This document shows, in pieces, positions 43,279 through 54,363 of a stretch of 64,000 nucleotides of DNA; the first letter of the stretch is position 1, and each line of letters opens with the position of its first letter. The notes under the pieces were generated by a model, which saw only the letters and a list, made by a program, of their open reading frames with translations, was not told the origin of the DNA and did no database searches. This stretch comes from Flavobacterium lacustre. GTDB taxonomy: Bacteria; Bacteroidota; Bacteroidia; Flavobacteriales; Flavobacteriaceae. The stretch is from positions 1,922,001 through 1,986,000 of the forward strand of contig NZ_CP114882.2 of the NCBI RefSeq assembly GCF_027474525.2, in the 5' to 3' direction. The position numbers and the translations under genes are program-made.

Positions 43279-44535
43279 TTAGAAAAGCTCCAGTTTTTTT
43301 CTGTTTAATTTTTGGTACAAATGGTATTTTGCTCCTTTTACAATTTGGGCATTATAAATCCCAACAGAGCCGGAAGAAAAATAGGCGACTAAGCAGGCGA
43401 TGCCAATAAAAATACCACTTTCTATCCCGAAAAGTTCCATTCCCATTACTGTACAAGCAATAGGCGTATGGGTTGCTCCCGAAAAAACAGCCACAAATCC
43501 AAGTCCTGCCAAAAAAGCGATAGGCAAAGGAACAATGACGGATAAAGCACTTCCTAAAGTTGCACCAACGAAGAATAATGGTGTTACTTCGCCTCCTTTA
43601 AATCCCGCTCCCAATGTAAATCCGGTGAATAATATTTTTAAAATAAAATCATAAGGTGCATTAGCAGTCAAAAACGAATCAACGATTGAAGGAACTCCCA
43701 AACCAATATATTTTGTGGTTCCGATAAAATAAACGGCTAATGCAAGAATAATTCCTCCTATAAAAGGACGAAGTGGGGCATATTGTATAGTTTTAGAAAA
43801 TAAAGCTCCCCAAAACTTTGTACTTCTGGAAAATAACAGAGCTGCTAAACCAAATAAAATACTGATACCCATTATCCAAAGGAGATTCAAGAAAGTGAGT
43901 TCCGGAACTATAGGAATACTGTAATGGGTGTGTTTTACCTGCCAAAACTCAACAGTAAAATAAGCGATGTAGGCGGTCAAGAAAGACAGAATACTGCTTC
44001 TTAAACTTATTTTACTAAAAAAAACTACTTCTAAAGCAAATAAGGCTCCAGCCAAAGGCGTACCAAAAACCGAGGCAAAACCAGCGCTGATTCCTAGGAT
44101 AATTAGCGTCTTCCTGTCGGAATTATCGAGTTGGAATATTCGGGTGAATTGATCTGCAATCGCGCCGCCCATTTGCACCGCTGTTCCTTCGCGACCGGCA
44201 GAACCACCAAAAATATGTGTAATTAAAGTACCTATAAGTACTAAAGGCGCCATTTTTAACGGAATGACTTTCTGAGGATTTTCGTATTCTTCGAGCAAAA
44301 GATTATTGCCTTTTACAACAGTTGCACCATAATAATGATACAATAAACCGATGAATAATCCACCTATTGGTAAAAGCCAAATCATCCAGCTGTTGTGTTC
44401 TCTAAATTGCGTAACCCATTCCAGTGCTACCAAAAAAAATGCCGAAGCAGAACCAGAAAAAATACCAATCAGCACACAAATGAAAATCCATTTGAGTAGT
44501 AGAACGAGTGTTGTTTTTGTTTTTTCTGAATTCAT
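43279..44535 (-). CDS. CLC-family anion/proton antiporter, fluoride-type motifs
   Basis: A 418-residue inner-membrane protein with about ten or more helices. The ATG at 44535 is chosen because the longer frame begins with a TTG inside a promoter box. The gating glutamate is E116 in 'GREGT' (114-118). Where chloride CLCs have 'GSGIP', this protein has 'GNNLL' (76-80). As I recall, GNNL-type loops and GREG-T/V belong to the fluoride-exporting CLC-F branch, so fluoride export is the favoured role. No fluoride riboswitch is seen upstream. A general chloride CLC cannot be excluded. Confidence 0.82.
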   Translation of the reverse strand: MNSEKTKTTLVLLLKWIFICVLIGIFSGSASAFFLVALEWVTQFREHNSWMIWLLPIGGLFIGLLYHYYGATVVKGNNLLLEEYENPQKVIPLKMAPLVLIGTLITHIFGGSAGREGTAVQMGGAIADQFTRIFQLDNSDRKTLIILGISAGFASVFGTPLAGALFALEVVFFSKISLRSSILSFLTAYIAYFTVEFWQVKHTHYSIPIVPELTFLNLLWIMGISILFGLAALLFSRSTKFWGALFSKTIQYAPLRPFIGGIILALAVYFIGTTKYIGLGVPSIVDSFLTANAPYDFILKILFTGFTLGAGFKGGEVTPLFFVGATLGSALSVIVPLPIAFLAGLGFVAVFSGATHTPIACTVMGMELFGIESGIFIGIACLVAYFSSGSVGIYNAQIVKGAKYHLYQKLNRKKLELF

Positions 44536-44580
44536 TTGATGAGAAATAACCGCTTTTTTCCTTTTTGTCCATTTAGTTTC

Positions 44581-44588
44581 CAAAAATA
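44581..44588 (-). promoter_or_regulatory. -7 promoter box TATTTTTG
   Basis: Minus-strand TATTTTTG lies 45 bases before the chosen CLC ATG. It overlaps the alternative TTG start, which rules that start out. Confidence 0.55.
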
Positions 44589-44642
44589 GTTTAAAACGAT
44601 GAAATGTTGTGCATTTTATGGTAAACTTCTAAAAAAAACAAT

Positions 44643-44700
44643 AGCCACAAATTCAGGAATAAGTATTGAAATTTTTTCAATAATTCGTGAATTTGTGGCT
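44643..44700 (-). terminator. Long hairpin terminator after the RidA gene
   Basis: A perfect 13-bp outer stem (44643-44655 with 44688-44700) continues through interrupted inner stems (44664-44670 with 44676-44682). On the minus strand a T-rich run follows. It starts 23 bases past the stop. Confidence 0.78.
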
Positions 44701-44723
44701 TTATGTTGGAGCGGAAATTGTTT

Positions 44724-45113
44724 TTACTTTTCTGAAACTACAGCAGTAAATTCAATTTCTACTAAATATTCCGGCGCTACTAGTTTGCTGATTTCATAAA
44801 AACCGGTAACTGGTTTTATGTCTTTAAAGAAAATAGCATGTGCTGTGGCAACGGCTTCAAATGTATTGATATCAGTAGTAAATATTCGGGTACGGATGAC
44901 ATCTTTCATGCTTACATTAAGATCTTCTAATACTTTTTCGATGCGTTCCAAAATGTTTAAGGTTTGTGCGTGGGCATCATCTGCTTTTACTTTTTCGCCA
45001 TCTACGATTGCTACTGTTCCGGATACTTCAATGATATTTCCAATACGAACCGCACGACAATAACCCATTTTGTCTTCCCAAGGAGAGCCTGTCAAGATGT
45101 TTTCTCTTTTCAT
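44724..45113 (-). CDS. RidA family protein
   Basis: A 129-residue trimer-forming protein of the YjgF/YER057c/UK114 family, which hydrolyses reactive enamine/imine intermediates. The ATG at 45113 gives the normal length; a 26-residue Lys/Asn-rich extension from 45191 looks non-coding. 'DVIRTRIFTTDI' carries the conserved Arg of active RidA proteins, and 'GFYEISKLVAPEYLVEIE' the C-terminal active-site part with its Glu. The exact substrate class is not clear. A long hairpin terminator follows. Confidence 0.88.
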   Translation of the reverse strand: MKRENILTGSPWEDKMGYCRAVRIGNIIEVSGTVAIVDGEKVKADDAHAQTLNILERIEKVLEDLNVSMKDVIRTRIFTTDINTFEAVATAHAIFFKDIKPVTGFYEISKLVAPEYLVEIEFTAVVSEK

Positions 45114-45421
45114 TTTGTTTTTTTTATTTGGTTTTGAATTGATTTTTAATGGATTTAAATTACAAGAAAGCTTGTTTTTTAATTGGCGCAATTTATAAAA
45201 AATAGCACAATAAAAAATAGCGTTTTTGTATTAAAAAGGTTAAATAATTGTGCACGCCAGTAAGAATGGAATAGATTTTGATTTTCAGGAATTGCCTGGT
45301 TTATTTTGTTAAGAAATTTGTAATACTGAAGGTCTGCGATTTAATTATGTTATTTTTGCCCTCATCAGTGTCTTTTTTTTATACTAAAAACAGAAAGTCG
45401 AATTATCACTCTATATAAGAA
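45114..45421. other. Divergent intergenic region
   Basis: These 308 AT-rich bases lie between the minus-strand RidA gene and a plus-strand secreted-protein gene. A plus-strand -7 box is at 45351-45359. I see no other feature. Confidence 0.5.
45351..45359 (+). promoter_or_regulatory. -7 promoter box TATTTTTGC
   Basis: TATTTTTGC lies 62 bases before the start at 45422. Confidence 0.6.
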
Positions 45422-46117
45422 ATGAAACACATTCTATTCTTTATTTGTATTATTGGTTTTACATTAAATGGTTTTGCCCAAAGTGATTTTGGAGGAAAAT
45501 TCAAACCGATTCCTGCTGCAAAATTCCCAATTGCTCCCAAAAAAAAGCCGTCAATCGTAACGGAAATTCCGCCTTCGACAGCCGTTCCGCCGATTAATGT
45601 TCCTAATGTTTTCAATAGTCCGGATGTTAAAACTCCAAATTCTTCTTTTAAAATTGGAAAGCCAGCTCCAATAAGCATGATTCCTAAAAATGAATTTGCG
45701 AATCCAGGCGATGTTTATAAAGAAAAGATGGCTCAGGATTTAAATAAAACATTGAATGAAAATAATGCGCCGCTGCTCAAAAAGAATTTTGATTTTGGAG
45801 ATTATAAAACTAAGTCAGACTATTTAATTGTAAAATATAGGGACTTCATATATGTAGACGGGGATTTGCTCAGGGTATATCTTAATTATAATGTAATTCG
45901 GTCGGAGTTGTTTTTAGAAGGAGTCTTAAAAGAGATTAAAATTGTATTGAATCCTGGGATTAATAAAGTTGAATTTGAGGCTTTAAATACAGGTACAAGC
46001 GGAGGAAATACGGCTGAAATTCAAATTTATGATGATAAGAATAATTTGATTACTACTAATTTCTGGGATAATCTTGCTGCAGGATTTAAAGGTTCAATTC
46101 TTTTGATTAAAGAGTAA
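45422..46117 (+). CDS. Secreted hypothetical protein
   Basis: A 231-residue exported protein with signal peptide 'MKHILFFICIIGFTLNGFAQ'. The next 70 residues are rich in Pro, Lys and Ile and probably unstructured. The C-terminal 110 residues ('SDYLIVKYRDFIYVDGDLLRV' split as strand-rich segments, then 'IYDDKNNLI') look like an all-beta domain. I recognise no family. Similar secreted proteins occur across Flavobacteriia beside guaA or LysM genes, so the location may be conserved. The function is unknown. Confidence 0.65.
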   Translation: MKHILFFICIIGFTLNGFAQSDFGGKFKPIPAAKFPIAPKKKPSIVTEIPPSTAVPPINVPNVFNSPDVKTPNSSFKIGKPAPISMIPKNEFANPGDVYKEKMAQDLNKTLNENNAPLLKKNFDFGDYKTKSDYLIVKYRDFIYVDGDLLRVYLNYNVIRSELFLEGVLKEIKIVLNPGINKVEFEALNTGTSGGNTAEIQIYDDKNNLITTNFWDNLAAGFKGSILLIKE

Positions 46118-46183
46118 ATAGAGGGCTTTAGAATAAAAATAAAAATTTTTAAAATTCAATTTTTCAATTCCGAATATAAAAAG

Positions 46184-46192
46184 TATTTTTGC
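46184..46192 (+). promoter_or_regulatory. guaA -7 promoter box TATTTTTGC, two bases before ATG
   Basis: TATTTTTGC ends at 46192 and the guaA ATG is at 46195. With transcription normally starting about four bases past the G of this box, the message would begin at or next to the start codon and have no leader. Confidence 0.6.
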
Positions 46193-46194
46193 GC

Positions 46195-47724
46195 ATGCAA
46201 CACAACGTACTTATTTTAGATTTCGGATCGCAATATACTCAGCTTATTGCGCGTAGAGTTCGCGAATTAAATATATTCTGCGAAATTTTTCCATACAATC
46301 ACTTTCCAAGTGATTTATCCTCTTATAAAGCAGTAATTCTTGGTGGAAGTCCATTTTCTGTTCGTTCAGAAGATGCGCCACATCCTGATTTATCTCAAAT
46401 TAGAGGAAAACTTCCTATGCTTGCCGTTTGTTACGGAGCACAATATCTATCCCATTTTAGTGGAGGTGAAGTAGCTGCTTCAAACACCAGAGAATATGGT
46501 AGAGCTAATTTGTCTTATATAAAAGAAGATGAAATTTTCTTTGAAGGAGTTTCTGAAAATAGTCAAGTTTGGATGAGTCATAGTGATAGTATTAAAGCTT
46601 TGCCAACAAATGGAATAAAACTAGCAAGCACACATGATGTGGAATTTGCGGCTTATAAAATTGAAGGAGAAACGACTTACGCTATTCAATACCATCCTGA
46701 GGTTTTCCATTCAACAGATGGATCCAAAATGTTGGAGAATTTCTTGGTAAAAATTGCCGAAGTTCCTCAAAATTTTACACCAGGTGCTTTCGTTGAAGAA
46801 ATCGTAGCTGAAATGAAAGAAAAAATCGGAAACGACAAAGTAGTTTTAGGTCTTTCAGGAGGAGTAGATTCAACTGTAGCAGCGGTTTTATTGCACAAGG
46901 CCATCGGTAAAAACCTGTACTGTATTTTTGTAAATAATGGTTTGCTTCGTAAAAATGAATTTCAATCTGTTTTAGATCAATATGAAGGAATGGGGTTGAA
47001 TGTAAAAGGAGTAGATGCTTCTCAACGTTTTTATGATGCTTTAGCAGGAGTTACTGATCCAGAATTGAAAAGAAAAGCCATCGGAAATGCTTTTATCGAA
47101 GTTTTTGATGATGAGTCACATAAAATTGAAAACGTTACTTGGTTAGCCCAAGGGACAATATATCCTGATGTTATCGAATCGGTTTCTGTAAAAGGTCCAT
47201 CGGCAACGATTAAATCTCACCATAACGTGGGTGGTTTGCCTGATTATATGAAATTGAAAATTGTTGAGCCTTTGCGTATGCTTTTTAAAGATGAAGTACG
47301 TAGAGTAGGAGCGACTTTAGGAATTGATCCGGAATTGTTAGGAAGACATCCTTTCCCAGGACCTGGATTATCTATTCGAATTTTAGGTGATATTACTTTA
47401 GAAAAAGTACAAATTTTACAAGATGTAGATAAGGTTTTTATCGACGGATTGAAATCTTGGGGATTGTATGACAAAGTATGGCAAGCCGGAGCAATTTTGC
47501 TTCCTGTAAATAGTGTTGGTGTTATGGGTGATGAACGTACGTATGAAAAAGTAGTTGCATTGCGCGCTGTAGAATCTACTGACGGAATGACTGCAGACTG
47601 GGTACATTTGCCTTATGACTTCTTGATGAAAGTGTCTAACGACATTATTAATAAGGTAAAAGGAGTAAATAGAGTTGTGTATGATATAAGCTCTAAACCG
47701 CCAGCCACAATAGAGTGGGAATAG
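46195..47724 (+). CDS. guaA: GMP synthase (glutamine-hydrolysing)
   Basis: GuaA converts XMP to GMP with glutamine and ATP in the cytoplasm. The ATG at 46195 gives 509 residues; a TTG two codons earlier is rejected. The class I amidotransferase domain (about 1-190) has Cys79 in 'AVCYGAQ' and the 'YHPE' His/Glu pair. The ATP pyrophosphatase domain (about 205-390) has the P-loop 'LSGGVDST', and the C-terminal dimerisation domain ends 'KPPATIEWE', the usual GuaA ending. The message is predicted to be leaderless. Confidence 0.96.
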   Translation: MQHNVLILDFGSQYTQLIARRVRELNIFCEIFPYNHFPSDLSSYKAVILGGSPFSVRSEDAPHPDLSQIRGKLPMLAVCYGAQYLSHFSGGEVAASNTREYGRANLSYIKEDEIFFEGVSENSQVWMSHSDSIKALPTNGIKLASTHDVEFAAYKIEGETTYAIQYHPEVFHSTDGSKMLENFLVKIAEVPQNFTPGAFVEEIVAEMKEKIGNDKVVLGLSGGVDSTVAAVLLHKAIGKNLYCIFVNNGLLRKNEFQSVLDQYEGMGLNVKGVDASQRFYDALAGVTDPELKRKAIGNAFIEVFDDESHKIENVTWLAQGTIYPDVIESVSVKGPSATIKSHHNVGGLPDYMKLKIVEPLRMLFKDEVRRVGATLGIDPELLGRHPFPGPGLSIRILGDITLEKVQILQDVDKVFIDGLKSWGLYDKVWQAGAILLPVNSVGVMGDERTYEKVVALRAVESTDGMTADWVHLPYDFLMKVSNDIINKVKGVNRVVYDISSKPPATIEWE

Positions 47725-47774
47725 TAAATTAGATTTTTTTCTTTAAAAGGCATTGTTTTTAATGTTCTTTATAC

Positions 47775-47814
47775 AAACGGTATCAGATTTTTGGAATAAA
47801 ATTTGATACCGTTT
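47775..47814. repeat. Inverted repeat after guaA without a T-run
   Basis: AAACGGTATC (47775-47784) is repeated inverted as GATACCGTTT (47805-47814), with a 20-base, AT-rich loop that can pair further. No T-run follows on either strand, so it is not a standard terminator. It could stabilise the guaA 3' end or be an operator for the next gene. Confidence 0.55.
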
Positions 47815-47857
47815 CAGTATCATATCAATACTCGAATAATTTTTAGAATCAAAAAGG

Positions 47858-49801
47858 ATGAAATATTTTATTACAATTTGTTTAGTTAGTTTGTTTTTTA
47901 CTGCCAATGTTTTTTCACAATCAAAAACCATCACACATAAAGTAGCGAAAGGAGAAACCATCAATCAAATTGCACAAAAATATAAGGTTACTCCATTTGA
48001 TATTTACAGACTCAATCCTGACGCACAAAGTGGTTTGAAACCCAACAGCGTTTTGCTGATTCCTAACGGTTCCGAAAAAAAAATCACAACTCCTGCAAAA
48101 ACAGTTCTTAAAGCCACAACCCACGAAGTTGCTCCGAAAGAAACCTTTTACAGCATCGAAAAAAAATACGGCGTTTCTGATGAAGCTTTAAAAAAAGCCA
48201 ATCCTTTTCTTGAAAAAGACGGAATACAAATTGGGCAAAAACTTGTTATTCCCTCTAATTCTGTTGCTGTTTCGAAAAAAGCAATTGCCAGTCCGGAAAA
48301 AACAGTTTATCATGAGGTACTTCCAAAAGAAACCAAATATTCGATTGCTAAACAATACGGAATTACAATTGAAGAATTAGAAAAAAGAAATCCGGATATT
48401 GTAGCTAATTTACCTGTTGGATATCAGTTGTTGATAAAAGGGACAGCGCCCAAAACACCAAAAATTTCAGTAGTAACCGAAACTAAAACGGAAATAGTTA
48501 ATCCTAATACTGCTGTAGTTTCGACGAAAGTTGAGGATTACGCAGCATATCAGGTTAAACCAAAAGAAACGCTTTATAGTTTGTCAAAAATGTTTGGTTT
48601 GAGTTCGGAAGAATTGCAAAATCTCAATCCTGCTTTATCCGAAGGAGTTGTCGAAGGAATGATTTTGAAAGTTCCGTCTACTATTGTGCTTCCGAAAGAA
48701 AGTAAAAAAGCATATACTATATTGACCAAAAACAGTAATGACAAAAAGAAATTAGTGCTGCTGTTGCCTTTTAATTTAACTAAAATAGAAGGAGATACAG
48801 TAAATTCAACGGTTATGCGTTTGAAAAAAGACAAGTTTCTAAACATGACTTTAGACTTTTATTCCGGAGCTTTAATGGCTATTGATTCTGCCAAACAACT
48901 AGGAATAACGGTTGATGTAAGTATTTTTGATTCACAAGAAAGCAAGAATAGTTCTAATGTTGCTTCAATAATAAAAGAAAATAACCTTGGGAATGCAGAT
49001 GCTATAATTGGACCTTTTTACCAAAATAATGTAGAAAAAACAGCCGGATTAGTGGCGTTTAATCAGGTTCCGGTTATTTCACCTTTGTCAAAAGATGTGG
49101 GAGACGCATATAGTAATTTATACCAAAGCATCCCAACAACGGTTACAATACGCAATACAGTTTTCGATTTTATGCGCGCAAAAGGCGGAAATATTATTGC
49201 CGTGGTGGATAAGAAAAAAGAGTCTGTTAAAAAATACATTCAAGAAAATCAGAAAGACGTTCGATTTGCTGCTTTGACCGAAACAGGTGGTCTAAACGTG
49301 GAAAGTTTAAAAAGTTTATTGGTCAAAAACAAAACGAATTATGTGGTGATGGAAACCGGGAATACAGGAATGATAAAATCAACTATGACGGCGATGTTGA
49401 ATGCAATGGCTTTATATTCGGTTCAATTGGTTATTTTGGAGCCTAACGAAACTTTGGATACAGATGAAATTAATTTTCAGAATTTGGCTAAGTTAAAATT
49501 GATGTATCCTTCGATGACGCGTGAAAACGAATCTTCGGAAGCGCTTATTTTTGAAAAAGAGTACAGAAAGAAAAATAAAATCATGCCTACTGCTTTTGCT
49601 ACCCGCGGATTTGACGTTACTTTTGATACAATGATGCGATTGTCTCAGGGTAAAACGTATCAGGAAACGGTCGAAATGATGGCAACAGAACAGGTTGATA
49701 ATAAATTTGAATACTACAGAAAAGAAGGTGGTGGCTATACCAATAAAGGAGTTTATGTCTTGTACTACGACACAGACTTAACTATAAAAGAGGCTAATTA
49801 A
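47858..49801 (+). CDS. LysM and periplasmic-binding fold fusion protein
   Basis: A 647-residue exported protein. A signal peptide ends near 'NVFSQ' (about residue 21). Four LysM peptidoglycan-binding modules follow, at about 25-69, 86-131, 148-190 and 226-271, each with a 'Y/F-x-I-x-K-x-Y/F-G' type core. The C-terminal half (about 295-640) resembles a type 1 periplasmic-binding protein ('KLVLLLPFNLTK', 'NADAIIGPFYQNNVEKTAG'). It is probably held at the cell wall in the periplasm, where it could sense or present a small molecule; the ligand is unknown. The OsmC gene overlaps its stop (TAATG). Confidence 0.85.
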   Translation: MKYFITICLVSLFFTANVFSQSKTITHKVAKGETINQIAQKYKVTPFDIYRLNPDAQSGLKPNSVLLIPNGSEKKITTPAKTVLKATTHEVAPKETFYSIEKKYGVSDEALKKANPFLEKDGIQIGQKLVIPSNSVAVSKKAIASPEKTVYHEVLPKETKYSIAKQYGITIEELEKRNPDIVANLPVGYQLLIKGTAPKTPKISVVTETKTEIVNPNTAVVSTKVEDYAAYQVKPKETLYSLSKMFGLSSEELQNLNPALSEGVVEGMILKVPSTIVLPKESKKAYTILTKNSNDKKKLVLLLPFNLTKIEGDTVNSTVMRLKKDKFLNMTLDFYSGALMAIDSAKQLGITVDVSIFDSQESKNSSNVASIIKENNLGNADAIIGPFYQNNVEKTAGLVAFNQVPVISPLSKDVGDAYSNLYQSIPTTVTIRNTVFDFMRAKGGNIIAVVDKKKESVKKYIQENQKDVRFAALTETGGLNVESLKSLLVKNKTNYVVMETGNTGMIKSTMTAMLNAMALYSVQLVILEPNETLDTDEINFQNLAKLKLMYPSMTRENESSEALIFEKEYRKKNKIMPTAFATRGFDVTFDTMMRLSQGKTYQETVEMMATEQVDNKFEYYRKEGGGYTNKGVYVLYYDTDLTIKEAN

Positions 49802-50202
49802 TGACATCAAGAGTAACATATTTAGGGAATTTAAGAACGAGCTCGGTTCATTTGCAATCGGGAACCGAGATACTTTCGGATGCGCCATTAGATAATAACG
49901 GAAAAGGAGAAGCTTTTTCTCCAACGGATACTGTGGCTAATGCTTTGGCAACTTGTATGCTAACAATTATGGGAATAAAAGCCCGAGATATGCAACTTAA
50001 TATTGAAAATTCTACCGCTGCTGTAACTAAAATTATGAATGCGGAGCCACGACGTATCGGCACTATTGAAATTGCTTTTGATATGAGCGGAGTTTTGGAA
50101 CAAAAAGATAAAATTATTTTAGAAAGAGCCGCAATGACTTGCCCTGTTTTCTTAAGTTTGAATGCTGATATTGAGAAACGAATCACTTTTGACTGGAAAT
50201 AA
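49801..50202 (+). CDS. OsmC family protein
   Basis: A 133-residue OsmC/Ohr-fold protein. Members reduce organic hydroperoxides with two cysteines; both are present, in 'ALATCMLT' (about residue 58) and 'MTCPVFLSL' (about residue 113). There is no signal peptide, so it acts in the cytoplasm. The start overlaps the stop of the LysM fusion gene by one base, so translation is coupled. Confidence 0.9.
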   Translation: MTSRVTYLGNLRTSSVHLQSGTEILSDAPLDNNGKGEAFSPTDTVANALATCMLTIMGIKARDMQLNIENSTAAVTKIMNAEPRRIGTIEIAFDMSGVLEQKDKIILERAAMTCPVFLSLNADIEKRITFDWK

Positions 50203-50268
50203 GGATATTATTACACAACAGTTTTTAGTTTGCAAATGGAACTATAAACCATAAACTTTAAACTTACT

Positions 50269-50499
50269 TTGGATCAAAATCAAAAACAACTGATAAAACT
50301 TGCGCATACCAAAATGGCTTTTGGCAAATACGAAGGCTGGTTTCTTATTGATATACCTGAATATTATATTGTTTGGTACAGTAATAAAGGATTTCCAAAA
50401 GGAGAATTAGGCGAACAATTGCAATTAATTTATGAATTAAAAATCAATGGTTTAGAAGAGTTGATTCGGAATATAAAAAAAAGGTATCCAAAACCTTAA
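50269..50499 (+). CDS. DUF3820 family protein
   Basis: A 76-residue protein of the DUF3820 family, with the signature 'MAFGKYEGWFLIDIPEYYIVWY' (about 16-37, the core being FGKY.G..L.D.P..Y..W) and 'KGFPKGELG'. The function is unproven. The start is TTG at 50269, because the first in-frame ATG would remove 15 residues that the family normally has ('DQNQKQLIKLAHTK'). Confidence 0.82.
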   Translation: MDQNQKQLIKLAHTKMAFGKYEGWFLIDIPEYYIVWYSNKGFPKGELGEQLQLIYELKINGLEELIRNIKKRYPKP

Positions 50500-50638
50500 A
50501 TAAGCTGTTTCATTTGTTAGAGTACTGTTTTTTGTGTGTTTTTAAGCGTATCTGAAGCTAATAATCAGGAAGTCTGCATTTCTGTGTAGTTTAAAATCTG
50601 TGAAGTCAAAAAATCTAAATATTCTAACAATCTATTAA

Positions 50639-52321
<1,683 letters not shown>

Positions 52322-52369
52322 AACGAAGCGATTCGTTTCTTTAAACAGTAAACTTTTTTAAATAAAATA

Positions 52370-54274
52370 ATGGAAGAAAAAAAATTTGACCTTAATTCGA
52401 TAATAGGTTTTGTATTGATTTTTGGTATTTTGATTTGGATCATGTATCAAAATAAACCTGATGCGAAAGTGGTTGCTGCAGAGAAAGCCCAAAAAGAGCT
52501 TTTGATTAAGCAAGCCAAAGCTAAAGAATTAACGGATAAAGTGGTGGCAAAAGCTACGGCTGCTGTAGCTACAACCGGAGATTCTACACAATTGGCTCAA
52601 TTGCAAAAAACATTAGGAAATTTTGCTTATTCAGCTACACTGCCTTCTGCAAAAGAAGGGTTTACTACTATCGAAAATGAATTGGTAAAACTAAAAATTG
52701 CTAATAAAGGAGGATTTATTGTAGAAGCTACTTTAAAAACTTTCGAAAAATTCAAAAAAGGTTCAGGCCAATTAGTACAATTAATCAAAGACAACAATGC
52801 TAATTTAAATGTGCAGTTGTTAACGGGTGATAATCGTACGTTGAATACCAGAGATTTGTATTTTGAACCAACGCTAACAAAAGTTGGAGCAGATCAAATC
52901 CTTTCTATGAAATTGAAAGCGGGTGCCAATGAATTTTTGGAATACAAATATATTTTGAAACCAAACGAATATATGGTTGGTTTTGATGTTCGTTCTCAAG
53001 GATTGAATAAAGTATTGAATACGGCAAAACCATTAGATTTAGAATGGGATTTGAAATCATATAGAAATGAGAAAAGTGTTTCTTATGAAAATAGATATGC
53101 TCAAATTGAATATGAATATGAGGATGAAAAATTCAGTTCTGTAAGTTTAGGTAAGGATAAACAGGATACTCCCGAAAACGTAAAATTTGTTGCTTTCAAA
53201 CAACATTTTTTCACGACTATTTTATTGACTGAAAAACCATTTGAGAAAACTACTTTGTCTTCAAATGATTTAGTTTTAGACGAAAAAACAGATACAATAT
53301 TCACAAAACAGTTTAAAGCTAATTTGCCTTTGGCTTTCACCAATGGCGAAGTAGATTATAAAATGAGTTGGTATTTTGGTCCCTCAGATTATAAAACTTT
53401 AAAAGCATATGATAAAAATTTAGATAAAATTATTCCATTAGGTTGGGGAATTTTTGGATGGATTAATAAATTTATTTTTATTCCGTTATTTGGATTTTTA
53501 AGCTCTTATATTACTTATGGTATAGCAATTATTGTATTTACAATTTTGATAAAAATTGCTATGTCGCCAATCACTTTTAAATCATTTTTGTCACAAGCCA
53601 AAATGAAAGTACTTCGTCCTGAAATCACAGAATTAGGGGAGAAATACAAAAAAGATGCTATGAAAAAGCAACAGGAAACCATGAAATTATACAATAAAGC
53701 AGGAGTGAATCCTATGGCAGGTTGTATTCCCGCTTTGATTCAGCTGCCTTTTATGTATGCTTCATTTCAGTTTTTCCCTTCGGCATTCGAATTGAGACAA
53801 AAAAGTTTCCTTTGGGCAGACGATTTATCTTCTTTTGATTCAGTGGTAAAATTACCATTTCACATTCCTTTGTATGGTGATCATATTAGTTTGTTCCCAA
53901 TATTGGCTGCAATTGCTATTTTCTTCTATATGAAAATGACTTCTGGTGACCAACAAATGGCAGCACCACAACAAGAAGGTATGCCGGATATGGCAAAAAT
54001 GATGAAAATCATGATTTATGTTTCGCCATTAATGATGTTATTTTTCTTTAATAGTTATGGAGCGGGATTGAGTTTGTATAACTTTATTTCGAACTTAATT
54101 ACTATTGGAATTATGATTGTCATCAAAAGATACTTTATCGACAGTGATAAGATTCATGCTCAAATTCAAGAAAATAAATTGAAAGAGCCTAAGAAACAAG
54201 GTAAGTTCCAGCAAAAATTACAAGAAGTAATGCAACAGGCTGAAGCTCAAAAAGCACAACAAAAAAAGAAATAA
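52370..54274 (+). CDS. yidC: Membrane protein insertase YidC
   Basis: YidC inserts and folds inner-membrane proteins, with or without SecYEG. The 634-residue protein has an N-terminal membrane helix (about 8-24), a large periplasmic P1 domain (about 60-350), and the conserved insertase core with five helices (about 360-600). That core carries the Arg of the hydrophilic groove region near 'SQAKMKVLRPEI' and the motif 'GCIPALIQLPF'. The C-terminus is Lys/Gln-rich, as in forms that touch ribosomes. A terminator follows. Confidence 0.96.
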   Translation: MEEKKFDLNSIIGFVLIFGILIWIMYQNKPDAKVVAAEKAQKELLIKQAKAKELTDKVVAKATAAVATTGDSTQLAQLQKTLGNFAYSATLPSAKEGFTTIENELVKLKIANKGGFIVEATLKTFEKFKKGSGQLVQLIKDNNANLNVQLLTGDNRTLNTRDLYFEPTLTKVGADQILSMKLKAGANEFLEYKYILKPNEYMVGFDVRSQGLNKVLNTAKPLDLEWDLKSYRNEKSVSYENRYAQIEYEYEDEKFSSVSLGKDKQDTPENVKFVAFKQHFFTTILLTEKPFEKTTLSSNDLVLDEKTDTIFTKQFKANLPLAFTNGEVDYKMSWYFGPSDYKTLKAYDKNLDKIIPLGWGIFGWINKFIFIPLFGFLSSYITYGIAIIVFTILIKIAMSPITFKSFLSQAKMKVLRPEITELGEKYKKDAMKKQQETMKLYNKAGVNPMAGCIPALIQLPFMYASFQFFPSAFELRQKSFLWADDLSSFDSVVKLPFHIPLYGDHISLFPILAAIAIFFYMKMTSGDQQMAAPQQEGMPDMAKMMKIMIYVSPLMMLFFFNSYGAGLSLYNFISNLITIGIMIVIKRYFIDSDKIHAQIQENKLKEPKKQGKFQQKLQEVMQQAEAQKAQQKKK

Positions 54275-54280
54275 ACAGTT

Positions 54281-54313
54281 AAAAAAATCTCGGAGTAATT
54301 CGAGATTTTTTTT
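54281..54313 (+). terminator. Terminator after yidC
   Basis: AAAAATCTCG (54283-54292) pairs with CGAGATTTTT (54301-54310) across 8 bases, followed by T's. Confidence 0.88.
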
Positions 54314-54363
54314 GTTTACACATAATTTAAAGTATTAGAATTCGTTACGCTATAAAGATAATT

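Noticed and set aside
44536-44723. Fluoride riboswitch upstream of the CLC gene
   Set aside because: I looked for the conserved GATG...CC and GATGACGCC-like elements on the minus strand and do not see them.
45114-45191. N-terminal extension of the RidA protein
   Set aside because: The extra 26 residues are Lys/Asn-rich and not part of the compact RidA fold; the ATG at 45113 gives the usual length.
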